DNA of 20,859 bases from Clostridiaceae bacterium (GCA_016296885.1 JAEDHT010000032.1:1-20859); one strand, 5' to 3'; shown: positions 1 to 6,138, counted from the first letter of the stretch. The notes: generated by a model not told the origin, from the letters alone. A program made the numbers and translations.

Positions 1-105
1 AAAGCAAGAGGTTATCATACATTTGAAGGCTTTTCATCTATGATTTACCTTATCGTTGCAAAATTGGAACTTGCTTTACCAAATCCATTACGAAATTTGG
101 AGTAG
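1..105 (+). pseudogene. Transposase C-terminal end, cut by the window edge (ISL3-like)
   Basis: Frame 1 is open from base 1 and reads K-A-R-G-Y-H-T-F-E-G-F to a TAG stop at 103-105, giving 34 residues. The KARGY..TFEGF..MIYLI pattern resembles the extreme C-terminus of DDE transposases of the ISL3 (IS204/IS1001/IS1165) group, where a basic-aromatic stretch closes the protein. The family call rests on recollection of that pattern, not on a search. The rest of the gene lies to the left, so it cannot be told whether the element is intact. The riboswitch promoter starts only 20 bases after the stop. No clear terminal inverted repeat was found between them. Confidence 0.55.
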
Positions 106-124
106 AAACATAAATCTAAAAGCA

Positions 125-153
125 TTGACAATCTAAAAATACAGCAGTATAAT
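125..153 (+). promoter_or_regulatory. Consensus sigma-A promoter of the riboswitch transcript
   Basis: TTGACA (125-130) and TATAAT (148-153) are both perfect consensus hexamers, separated by 17 bases. Transcription should begin near base 160, immediately before the first strand of the riboswitch P1 helix at 162. The fit between promoter and RNA makes this assignment strong. Confidence 0.9.
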
Positions 154-159
154 ATTTAT

Positions 160-291
160 AACCTATAAAGAGTGCGTAAGGGACAAGCCCTATGATCGCC
201 GGCAACCTACCGAAAGGCAAGGTGCTAAAGCTTGAACGATAGGATTATTAAGAAATTAAGCAATTCTATTGTGACGATAGGATTGCTTTTT
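160..291 (+). ncRNA. SAM-I-like (S-box) riboswitch with terminator, P4 helix apparently missing
   Basis: The core matches the SAM-I family: AAGAG (167-172 region), AGGGAC..GCCC, TATGAT, then GCCGGCAACC (198-207) and GGTGCTAAA (221-229), closing with GAACGATAGG. P1 is CCTAT (162-166) with ATAGG (239-243). The P3 arms ACCT/AGGT and CC/GG flank a GAAA loop. After GGTGCTAAA, S-box RNAs normally carry a P4 hairpin; here only about eight bases precede the P1 closing strand. The expression platform is a terminator, with a 12-bp stem (258-269 with 277-288, one G-U pair) and a T-run to 291. ATAGGATT (239-246) can pair either in P1 or with AATTCTAT (262-269) of the terminator. This predicts an OFF switch: ligand stabilises P1, the terminator forms, and the gene at 329 is silenced. 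Ligand identity is inferred from family resemblance. Confidence 0.82.
258..291 (+). terminator. Riboswitch expression-platform terminator
   Basis: AAGCAATTCTAT (258-269), a seven-base loop and ATAGGATTGCTT (277-288) form a 12-bp stem with a single G-U pair, followed by T bases to 291. The 5' half can alternatively pair with the 3' strand of P1, giving mutually exclusive structures. Confidence 0.88.
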
Positions 292-328
292 CGCTCTCTT
301 TTGGGAAATAAATTTGGGGAGCGATTTT

Positions 329-622
329 ATGCGTACAATCAAAGAACTTATTAGTAATGAAAAGAGAGTGTATATTTTACTTAAGAACAAAGAAACTCAG
401 GCTCGATTTATGGTTGATGCCGAAAAAGAGGGTGTCATATACGGCGATGGCATAAAGCCAACAGAGCGTATGGTAGATGATATAATGGCTTTGCTACCCG
501 ACGGAACAATTTGCTTTTTAGGATTTGTAGGCAGAATGCGTTATAATCTTGATAAGGACAATATAATTCGTATTGACTATCATAAATATGTAGATGGGGC
601 AAATGATTATATTATTTGCTAG
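329..622 (+). CDS. Small protein of unknown function under riboswitch control
   Basis: 97 residues, starting M-R-T-I-K-E-L. The ATG at 329 is chosen because GGGGAG (316-321) lies seven bases upstream; a TTG at 314 in the same frame would have no ribosome binding site. I do not recognise a family. The protein is soluble, of mixed charge, with no signal peptide or membrane helix. It contains a hydrophobic stretch LLPDGTICFLGFVG around residues 55-68 and ends D-Y-I-I-C. It is the only gene behind the SAM-I-like riboswitch, separated by 37 bases from the terminator. S-box RNAs usually control methionine, cysteine or SAM synthesis or transport genes, so an unknown 97-residue protein is an atypical target. 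It may act in methyl-group or sulfur metabolism, but nothing in the residues proves that. Confidence 0.75.
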   Translation: MRTIKELISNEKRVYILLKNKETQARFMVDAEKEGVIYGDGIKPTERMVDDIMALLPDGTICFLGFVGRMRYNLDKDNIIRIDYHKYVDGANDYIIC

Positions 623-712
623 TAAATCAAAAAAATAACTGCTTTTAAAGATTTAACAGCAAAGTAGTAATTTAAAGTATTTATAAAAGTAGCATCAATC
701 AAATAAGTTTAG

Positions 713-729
713 ATACCAGCAGCTGGTAT
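713..729. promoter_or_regulatory. Perfect 8-bp palindrome, candidate operator for the 801 gene
   Basis: ATACCAGC and GCTGGTAT are exact inverted complements around a single central A at 721. It lies about 70 bases upstream of the start codon at 801, in an intergenic region with no good sigma-A promoter. There is no T-run after it, so it is more likely a repressor or activator site than a terminator. No matching regulator was identified. Confidence 0.45.
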
Positions 730-800
730 TTAAAGTTGGCTGAATGTCGGTTGTTTTGTTTATTTAAGATGAGATAAGCGAAATTTTAGGAGGACTAATT

Positions 801-1361
801 ATGAACGAACTTGAAAAGATTCAACACACAAAATCTTTTATTGACAAACTGGCTAATGGTATAAATCCGTTAGATGACAAACCAGTGGCTGACAGTGATA
901 TTATTAATAATGTGAGTATATCACGATGCCTTTTCTATGCATCTGATATCATGAGGCGGATAATTGAAAATGGTGGCATAAAACCTATTAAGAAGGCATT
1001 AAAACTACCCTTTTCAATTTCTCAGAAACAATTGTCCAGTTTTCCATATTCTGAAGACGCTCTATGTATCAGTGAAATTACAAGAATAATTAATTCATTT
1101 ATAGATACCGATACAATGCGTTCACTTTCATACTCGGACATCACTAAATGGCTTTTGCAAATTGATGCTCTCTGTGAAGAACCTAATCCTCAAGGGAAAA
1201 CGGTAAAACTTCCCACAGAAACCGGAAGGCAACTAGGTCTTTCCTTTGAAAGACGAACAGGTATGTATGGAGAATACTTCGTTGTACTATACAACAAAAA
1301 TGCTCAGGCTTTTATCATTGATAATTTTGATGCTATACTTTCTCTAAAAAATCAAAACTAA
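801..1361 (+). CDS. Conserved-looking hypothetical protein, 186 aa
   Basis: AGGAGGA (788-794) is well placed for the ATG at 801. The protein opens M-N-E-L-E-K-I-Q-H-T-K-S-F-I-D-K-L-A-N-G-I-N-P, a pattern (tag plus DKLANGINPLDD) that I associate with a family of uncharacterised Clostridia proteins, without a function I can name. It is a soluble protein. Residues 35-70 (SRCLFYASDIMRRIIENGG) look helical, and a C-terminal part (about 125-186) looks like alternating strands with GLSFERRTG and EYFVVLYN. No catalytic motif is evident. A terminator closes the unit at 1455-1490. The palindrome at 713-729 could control it. Gene reality is well supported by the ribosome binding site, length and absence of competing frames. 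Confidence 0.8.
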   Translation: MNELEKIQHTKSFIDKLANGINPLDDKPVADSDIINNVSISRCLFYASDIMRRIIENGGIKPIKKALKLPFSISQKQLSSFPYSEDALCISEITRIINSFIDTDTMRSLSYSDITKWLLQIDALCEEPNPQGKTVKLPTETGRQLGLSFERRTGMYGEYFVVLYNKNAQAFIIDNFDAILSLKNQN

Positions 1362-1454
1362 TATTAATGTACTCTTTGAATTCAGCTTTACTTTCCTACA
1401 TACGTCACATAAAATAGCAAAAAAATAATACAGCGGCTTTTTAACAAGAGTTTG

Positions 1455-1490
1455 ATGCAAGTACAGCGGATTGTAGTTGCACCATTTTTT
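1455..1490 (+). terminator. Intrinsic terminator after the 801-1361 gene
   Basis: ATGCAAGTACA (1455-1465) pairs with TGTAGTTGCAC (1472-1482), with one mismatch and one wobble, around the loop GCGGAT. TTTTTT follows at 1485-1490. There is no T-run in the minus direction, so it serves the plus-strand gene. Confidence 0.7.
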
Positions 1491-1507
1491 ATCGTGTGAA
1501 ATTATCT

Positions 1508-2422
1508 CTATAACCCCCACAGTAGATCATCAACCGTACAGCCACAGCTAAGTAGATAATCAACCTCTTCCGATGTGTAGCCATGTGCTGATGCATAGCT
1601 TTTTATTTCATCTATTTCGTCATCTTCTTCGTTGTAAATTATACTCCCTGCTCTGTACATATTCATGCCTAATCCAAAGCTATCCTTTAAGGCAAAGATG
1701 GACCTTTCTATTCCTCCGTTTTTATGTATTTGAAGGATCTCACCGTCGGATACATCTAAGACTTCATATTCGCCTGATTTTATTCTTCTGAATAAGTCAC
1801 TATCTACAAGTGCCTTCCATAGTATTTCTTCGGTAGACGCGTATACATAAAGCTTTTCTTTTGGAAAGTGTATCATGCTTATAGGACTACTGCCTTTTAC
1901 GATATACAGAGTTTCCTTATCATCAAGCAAAGCAAAAGTAAAAGAGCCACTTACCTCCTCCGCCATAAATGTAAGTGACTCTTTGTTTAGTTTATGTTTC
2001 TTTTCTATTAGCTGTACTGCAACATAGCTGTCTGTTTCAATGTTACTAACGGGTAGATTATATTTATTACGCAAGAAAGAATCATTGTAAAGTATACCGT
2101 TATGTGTTAGAGCAAAATTAGTTCTGCCTGCTCTGCCGTAAAAGGGGTGATTATTCTGATTATGTTTTTCATCACCTTGTGTTGTATGACGTGTATGTCC
2201 TATTACTGTAGATACATTTTTAGGTAGCTTAAAACTCATTTGATATGCTGGCTTTGCTTGTTTTGATATACTAATTCTTTTATTCCTTACATAAGCAATA
2301 CCTGTAGCATCTGTACCCCTTACAGAGCTTTCTACAGCTAAGCTATATGTTAGTTCATCTAAGTCTATTATGCCTTTTTCTTGATTATCACCATAACCTA
2401 TAAATCCAAATATTCCGCACAT
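1508..2422 (-). CDS. Stand-alone class II glutamine amidotransferase (Ntn-hydrolase)
   Basis: 304 residues. The mature N-terminus would be Cys2 (M-C-G-I-F-G-F), the nucleophile of class II (PurF-type) glutamine amidotransferases. Further motifs are RGTDATG (35-41), GHTRHTTQGD (75-84), NNHPF (90-94), THNGI (106-110, oxyanion hole) and ETDS (129-132). The family releases ammonia from glutamine and normally passes it to a fused or partner synthetase domain. Here no synthase domain is fused; the last ~100 residues look like a short family-specific extension. The start codon directly abuts the stop codon of the amidoligase gene upstream, and GGGGAGGA precedes it, so the two are translationally coupled. 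The most economical reading is that it supplies ammonia to that ligase. The partnership is inferred from gene order. Confidence 0.9.
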   Translation of the reverse strand: MCGIFGFIGYGDNQEKGIIDLDELTYSLAVESSVRGTDATGIAYVRNKRISISKQAKPAYQMSFKLPKNVSTVIGHTRHTTQGDEKHNQNNHPFYGRAGRTNFALTHNGILYNDSFLRNKYNLPVSNIETDSYVAVQLIEKKHKLNKESLTFMAEEVSGSFTFALLDDKETLYIVKGSSPISMIHFPKEKLYVYASTEEILWKALVDSDLFRRIKSGEYEVLDVSDGEILQIHKNGGIERSIFALKDSFGLGMNMYRAGSIIYNEEDDEIDEIKSYASAHGYTSEEVDYLLSCGCTVDDLLWGL

Positions 2423-3535
2423 TTATATTTCCTCCCCACTTGTTACTTCTTCGTTTATATATAGCCTATGTAACTTTAAATACTCTATTAACTCTGGTTT
2501 GTCTGTTTTACTTATCTTGCTTACAAAATCGGACCATGTCATAACCTCAAAATCCTCATCTGATAAAGCAATAGCATCATTACATAATTCATCTACGAAC
2601 TGTAATGATGCTAAAAATGTAATGTATTTAAGTGTACCTCTGAATATTCTAAACTCTACCGTGGTTGGGTTATGTAAGTTTATTGCCATATATCTTCCGT
2701 TATGAGCTCTTTTTGCTTTGTCTAAACTTGCCTTTGGGTTCTCTATAGAACCGCTGTAACGTCTTGCCCATCTATCTGCTTGATCCTCTGTTCTGCGTGA
2801 GAAGTTTAGTATCTCATACCAATACTTTTCAAAGAAGTATAGTATTCTGCCTATGACTTCTTCTTGCTCTGCAGTGGTATCACCTAAACCGCTTTTATTT
2901 ACATGAAAGTGTAACCCACAGGTGTCAGCTTGATGTGATCGGTAACCCATTCTTATTAGCTTTTGTATTACATCTTGCCATGGCATAATGTTTTTATGAT
3001 AATCAAGTGTCATAGGATGTGTTACTATTTCAAAGCCATCTTCAAGGCTACCATCGTGTTTTATGTATATGTGATCGTAATCTCTGTTTGCTATATTAAG
3101 TATTAACTCTGCATTGTAATCATCTTCACCTGCATCATCTACTTCTAACTCACAGCCATAATAGAGTTTATCATCACCGTAGAATATGGGTGTTGGTTTA
3201 TGGTAGTAGTTATGTATTACGTGATCAAGCTCTGAATAACAGCTTTCGCAATATGGATACTCATTAAGTGTATCATCATCTCTATAATTAGCACTATCCT
3301 GACAGAACATAACACCACAGCCCTCACAGATTGTATAGTAATTATCAAAGCATTCATTACAATACCAATCACGTACGGCATCAGTTTTTAATACTCTTTT
3401 TCCACAGTGGTTACATATTATTGTAAACTCTCTCTTACAGTGGTCGCACATATATTCTCCGTTAAATAATATACCTTCTTCATCTAAGTCGAAGGTTTTA
3501 CCACACTTACTGCATTTTTGTATATCTTTTTTCAT
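2423..3535 (-). CDS. Zinc-ribbon amidoligase (amidoligase_2 / glutamine-synthetase-like)
   Basis: 370 residues from the ATG at 3535. A TTG twelve bases upstream is in frame but overlaps the GGAGGA ribosome binding site. The first ~100 residues hold three CxxC...CxxC zinc-binding units (Cys 8/11 and 30/33; 41/44 and 59/62; 70/73 and 96/99). The catalytic part (~125-320) has the signatures of the GS-like COOH-NH2 ligase family (amidoligase_2): YGCELEVD (126-133), HDGSLEDGFE (160-169), TCGLHFHVN (205-213) and VEFRIFRGT (293-301). Such enzymes use ATP to join a carboxyl group to an amine. The substrate is unknown. The zinc ribbons could recruit a protein, peptide or nucleic acid. The gene lies behind two peptide genes and a terminator, and is fused in phase to the amidotransferase gene. 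Confidence 0.85.
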   Translation of the reverse strand: MKKDIQKCSKCGKTFDLDEEGILFNGEYMCDHCKREFTIICNHCGKRVLKTDAVRDWYCNECFDNYYTICEGCGVMFCQDSANYRDDDTLNEYPYCESCYSELDHVIHNYYHKPTPIFYGDDKLYYGCELEVDDAGEDDYNAELILNIANRDYDHIYIKHDGSLEDGFEIVTHPMTLDYHKNIMPWQDVIQKLIRMGYRSHQADTCGLHFHVNKSGLGDTTAEQEEVIGRILYFFEKYWYEILNFSRRTEDQADRWARRYSGSIENPKASLDKAKRAHNGRYMAINLHNPTTVEFRIFRGTLKYITFLASLQFVDELCNDAIALSDEDFEVMTWSDFVSKISKTDKPELIEYLKLHRLYINEEVTSGEEI

Positions 3536-3549
3536 TTCTTCCTCCAAAT

Positions 3550-3589
3550 AAAAAAGTCCGTAAAGGTTAAATTAGTAACCCTTACGGAC
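3550..3589 (-). terminator. Attenuator-like terminator between peptide genes and amidoligase
   Basis: On the minus strand GTCCGTAAGGGTTA pairs with TAACCTTTACGGAC (14 bp with one G-U) around a six-base loop, followed directly by six T residues. The amidoligase ribosome binding site begins only a few bases after the T-run. It would let a high level of peptide mRNA be made with limited read-through into the two enzyme genes, unless a factor suppresses it. Confidence 0.85.
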
Positions 3590-3602
3590 AAAGTTTTACA
3601 GC

Positions 3603-3639
3603 GGATATATAAGTCCTTCTACTCATTGCTTATATATCC
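3603..3639 (-). promoter_or_regulatory. Hairpin covering the end of the 26-aa peptide gene
   Basis: GGATATATAAG and CTTATATATCC form a perfect 11-bp inverted repeat with a 15-base loop containing the TAG stop of the peptide gene (3619-3621). It has no T-run, so it looks like an RNA structure upstream of the true terminator. Translating ribosomes would melt its first arm, so it could couple translation of the peptide to folding of the following RNA. Confidence 0.6.
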
Positions 3640-3699
3640 TGTTATTGCACATACAGCCAAAGCCGCTGTAGCAACTATAATCTTTAAAATAACTTTCAT
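3619..3699 (-). CDS. 26-aa hydrophobic peptide, upstream of the amidoligase
   Basis: The gene is too short for normal gene finding but has AGGAGG seven to eight bases before its ATG at 3699 and ends in TAG at 3619. The peptide starts M-K-V-I-L-K-I-I-V-A-T and runs A-A-L-A-V-C-A-I-T-G to an end Y-I-S-N-E. Two Lys near the N-terminus, about 18 hydrophobic residues and a polar tail suggest a single membrane-spanning peptide or a bare signal-like peptide. The single Cys lies in L-A-V-C, a near but imperfect lipobox. It starts 12 bases after the 21-aa peptide stop, so both share one transcript. Possible roles are ligase substrate, secreted signal, membrane-active peptide or type I toxin-like peptide. 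Function is not established. Confidence 0.6.
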   Translation of the reverse strand: MKVILKIIVATAALAVCAITGYISNE

Positions 3700-3711
3700 T
3701 TTTACTGCCTC

Positions 3712-3777
3712 CTACCAAAGCTTTCTTATTATCGTGCCTACTATGAGCTTAAAGCCTGCTATGATGTTTCGTATCAT
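3712..3777 (-). CDS. 21-aa cationic amphipathic peptide
   Basis: A nearly perfect anti-Shine-Dalgarno match, GGGAGGTGAT, lies six bases before the ATG at 3777; the stop TAG is at 3712-3714. The peptide begins M-I-R-N-I-I-A-G-F-K and ends T-I-I-R-K-L-W. It has four positive and no negative side chains, with hydrophobic residues every three to four positions, as expected for an amphipathic helix. That profile recalls phenol-soluble modulins and small leaderless antimicrobial peptides, but this is a physical resemblance, not homology. It is the first gene after a 104-base leader following the crp-family gene and precedes the 26-aa peptide and the amidoligase. The strong ribosome binding site is the main argument that it is translated. 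Confidence 0.6.
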   Translation of the reverse strand: MIRNIIAGFKLIVGTIIRKLW

Positions 3778-3881
3778 AAAAAATCACCTCCCGATATTTT
3801 TTATCAAGGAGATGATGTATAAGTGTATAAAAGCTTTTTACGGGTAGGACTATACTGTCGTATTTTTCTTTTTAAGAATCT

Positions 3882-4541
3882 CTATAACAATTTAAAGGCA
3901 CTTTTATCAAATTTCAGAAGCCCTTCATCACGCATTTTGCAAAGCTCATTTGACATAGCACTTCGGTCAACAGACAAGAAATCAGCAAGCTGTTGACGGT
4001 TAAAAGGAATGACAAAGCTCGCGCTGTTTTGGCGTTTTGCTTCTTCTGATAAATAAGAAATCAATTTTTCTCGTGTAGAACGCTTAGACATATGTCCGAG
4101 CTTTTGTACAAGTTTTTTGTTCTTTTCTGATATAGCAAAAAACATATTTTGCAAAACCAAAGTATGGAAACGGCAGGCAGACGAACAAGTTGTAATAACC
4201 CGCTTGACATCAAAGAAAATTACAGTACTATCTTCTACTGCAACTACATCATTAAGTAACACTCCGCTTTCGGGTGCAACATAAGCTTCACCAAACATCT
4301 CGCCTACTGCAACTTGACTAAGAATACTGCGATTACCCCAATAATCATCTTTTTGAATATGCAATTTACCTTCCACTAAAACTATTATATCGCTTAAATG
4401 CTCACCTTGTCTTAATACGTACTCGCCTTTTTTGTAGGTAAAAACACGTGCACCGAGGCAAGAAATCAAGGATTTAATTTCATCATCCTTTACACCTGCA
4501 AACATCTTTGTTCTTTTAAGAATCGAAATATATTTCTCCAT
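3882..4541 (-). CDS. Crp/Fnr-family transcription regulator
   Basis: 219 residues. Residues ~15-125 form a cyclic-nucleotide-binding-type beta roll (KKGEYVLRQGEHLSDIIVLVEGKL; VGEMFGEAYV). Residues 126-160 are the dimer helix, and 181-211 the winged helix (NRQQLADFLSVDRSAMSNEL then KMRDEGLLKF). No N-terminal Cys cluster like that of FNR is present, so if it senses oxygen or nitrosative stress it does so another way, perhaps by heme as in HcpR/DNR-like members. It diverges from a 2[4Fe-4S] ferredoxin gene, and an operator-like inverted repeat lies just downstream of its own -10 box, predicting autorepression. The arrangement of a Crp/Fnr gene beside a ferredoxin is common in Clostridia. Confidence 0.92.
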   Translation of the reverse strand: MEKYISILKRTKMFAGVKDDEIKSLISCLGARVFTYKKGEYVLRQGEHLSDIIVLVEGKLHIQKDDYWGNRSILSQVAVGEMFGEAYVAPESGVLLNDVVAVEDSTVIFFDVKRVITTCSSACRFHTLVLQNMFFAISEKNKKLVQKLGHMSKRSTREKLISYLSEEAKRQNSASFVIPFNRQQLADFLSVDRSAMSNELCKMRDEGLLKFDKSAFKLL

Positions 4542-4557
4542 AAACCATCTCTTTCTG

Positions 4558-4614
4558 TTGTAAAAACAACTGAATTGTTTTAATTATTGTACTATAATAA
4601 GGTTGTAAAATCAA
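4558..4614. promoter_or_regulatory. Divergent promoters and operator between Crp/Fnr and ferredoxin genes
   Basis: For the regulator (minus strand), TTGATT (complement of 4609-4614) and TACAAT (complement of 4586-4591) are 17 bases apart. For the ferredoxin (plus), TATAAT lies at 4593-4598 but has no recognisable -35, as expected of an activated promoter. AAAACAA (4563-4569) and TTGTTTT (4575-4581) are a perfect 7-bp inverted repeat with a 5-base spacer; TTGT..ACAA (4558-4569) overlaps it. The site sits just past the minus -10 and over the position of the missing plus -35. Binding could repress the regulator gene and modulate the ferredoxin. Confidence 0.6.
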
Positions 4615-4629
4615 GAGAGGAGACAATTT

Positions 4630-5325
4630 ATGATACGTAAAATTATTAAAATTGATGAAGAAAAATGCAACGGATGTGGCGCTTGTGCCACCGCTTGTCA
4701 CGAAGGTGCAATTGAAATGATAAATGGTAAAGCAAGACTTACACGTGAGGATTACTGTGACGGACTCGGTGATTGTCTTCCTGCGTGTCCTGTAGATGCT
4801 ATCACCTTCGAAGAAAGAGAAGCACCAGCCTATGATGAAGCCGCTGTACTTGCCTCAAAGCAGAAAAAGCAAAGTCCGCTACCTTGTGGTTGTCCTGGTA
4901 CTGCATCAAAAGCAATTAAGCGTGATACTTGTAACATACCGACAGTAGTGCCTGCTACAAGTCAGCTTTTACAATGGCCTGTGCAAATAAAACTTGTTCC
5001 TGTGAACGCGCCATATTTTGACGGTGCAAACCTTTTAGTCGCTGCAGACTGTACAGCTTATGCATATGGTAACTTCCACAACGAGTTTATTCGCAACCAT
5101 ATTACACTCATTGGTTGTCCAAAGCTTGATGAAGGTGACTATGCCGACAAGCTGACCGCTATCATTGCTAATAACAATATAAAGAGCGTAACAGTAGTTC
5201 GCATGGAAGTACCATGTTGTGGCGGTATTGAGCATGCCGTAAAAAGAGCATTACAAGCTAGTGGTAAATTTATTCCTTGGAGAGTTGTGACTATCTCTAC
5301 GGATGGCAGGGTTTTAGATTTATAA
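4630..5325 (+). CDS. Two-[4Fe-4S] ferredoxin-domain iron-sulfur protein
   Basis: 231 residues, ATG at 4630 behind GAGAGGAG. The N-terminal ~60 residues are a bacterial-type dicluster ferredoxin: CNGCGACATAC (Cys 13, 16, 19, 23) and CDGLGDCLPACP (Cys 43, 49, 53). A proline- and cysteine-bearing linker follows (PCGCPG, 84-90). Then comes an alpha/beta domain of ~120 residues with further cysteines at 101, 141, 163 and a CC pair at 196-197 (VPCCGGIEHA). The extra cysteines could hold another metal centre. No signal or membrane segment is present, so it is cytosolic. It probably passes electrons in a stress or fermentative reaction. Proteins of this build next to Crp/Fnr regulators are often near hydroxylamine reductase genes, but none is in this window. 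Confidence 0.88.
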   Translation: MIRKIIKIDEEKCNGCGACATACHEGAIEMINGKARLTREDYCDGLGDCLPACPVDAITFEEREAPAYDEAAVLASKQKKQSPLPCGCPGTASKAIKRDTCNIPTVVPATSQLLQWPVQIKLVPVNAPYFDGANLLVAADCTAYAYGNFHNEFIRNHITLIGCPKLDEGDYADKLTAIIANNNIKSVTVVRMEVPCCGGIEHAVKRALQASGKFIPWRVVTISTDGRVLDL

Positions 5326-5350
5326 GAAAATAAACAAGCTCATTAATAGA

Positions 5351-5390
5351 AATCCCCTATAGTAGAAATAAAACTACTATAGGGGATTTT
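5351..5390. terminator. Strong terminator after the ferredoxin gene
   Basis: AATCCCCTATAGTAG (5351-5365) pairs perfectly with CTACTATAGGGGATT (5374-5388) around an eight-base A-rich loop, then TTTT. It lies 25 bases after the ferredoxin stop. A-rich bases to its left also let it work for the minus strand. Confidence 0.9.
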
Positions 5391-5440
5391 GCCACGCTAG
5401 ACAGTTATACATTTTAATTTCACCCATACTTAAACTTGAA

Positions 5441-6006
5441 TTATCTATCCCAACACTTGTTTTTATCTTCTTCTGTTACGGCACGAATTACCTTGCAAGG
5501 ATTTCCTACTGCAACATAATTGTCGGGTATATCTTTCACTACAACACTTCCAGCACCAATAACAATATTATTTCCGATAGTAACTCCCGGCAAAACATAA
5601 ACGCCTGCACGATCCATACATTATTTCCAACTGTGATTGGGTATGCATATTCTAACCCTTTATTTCTTCGTTCAAAATCAATTGGATGTCCTGCTGTGTA
5701 AAAGCCACAATTAGGAGCAATAAAAACATTATCACCAAACGTCACTTTTCCACCATCCAAGATAACTGTATTGTGATTAGCAAAAAAGTTCTCGCCAATT
5801 TCAATGTTATACCCATAATCACACCAAAAAGGAGCAATTACACAAAATGTTCCTTCGGTTTTAACAAACAGCTTTTTTAAAATATCTCGCTGTCCTTCTT
5901 CATCAGATGGGCGTAATTTGTTAAAGTCATAGCATAAGTCTTTAGCTTTGGTTCTCTCTTTAAGTAAATAGCTACACAATTGTAATCCCATGACACCAAA
6001 AATCAC
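5441..6006 (-). pseudogene. Maltose/galactoside O-acetyltransferase-like gene with a frameshift
   Basis: Left-handed beta-helix (hexapeptide-repeat) acyltransferase of the LacA/Maa/NodL family, which acetylates sugars with acetyl-CoA. The first frame reads KERTKAKDLCYDFNKLRP, then YNIEIGENFFANHNTVILDGG and FYTAGHPID with the catalytic His, up to VGNNVWI. There one G seems lost near 5609-5611: ATCGTGCAGG replaces the expected ATCGGTGCAGG. In the next frame the protein resumes as VYVLPGVTIGNNIVIGAG, then VVVKDIPDNYVAVGNP, ending in TAA at 5441. Restored length is ~188 residues, normal for the family. The N-terminus also looks damaged: the open frame begins with GTG and an atypical MIFGVMGLQLCS where the family has a conserved acidic stretch, and no ribosome binding site is seen. 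Confidence 0.85.
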
Positions 6007-6138
6007 ACTATATTTACCATTTTGTTGAAAAAATCAAAGATATGATGTATAATAAAAACACAAAAAATTGGTTTTTATTAATATCTAAGGAATAGTTAAT
6101 AAATTATAAATATACATTATGTAGACGATAATAAGTAA

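Noticed and set aside
1430..3670. ACAGCGG occurring several times around the amidoligase locus as a possible recombination repeat
   Set aside because: Seven bases is too short to stand out. Two copies fall in separate hairpins and the others have no shared flanks, so chance is likely.
3805..3843. Eleven-codon plus-strand ORF after AAGGAG near 3807
   Set aside because: The ATG touches the ribosome binding site with no spacer, and the position is antisense to the peptide-operon leader.
3518..3847. 109-codon plus-strand open frame opposite the peptide genes
   Set aside because: It has no ribosome binding site, crosses a terminator hairpin and is antisense to genes with strong start signals; its hydrophobic look is an effect of base composition.
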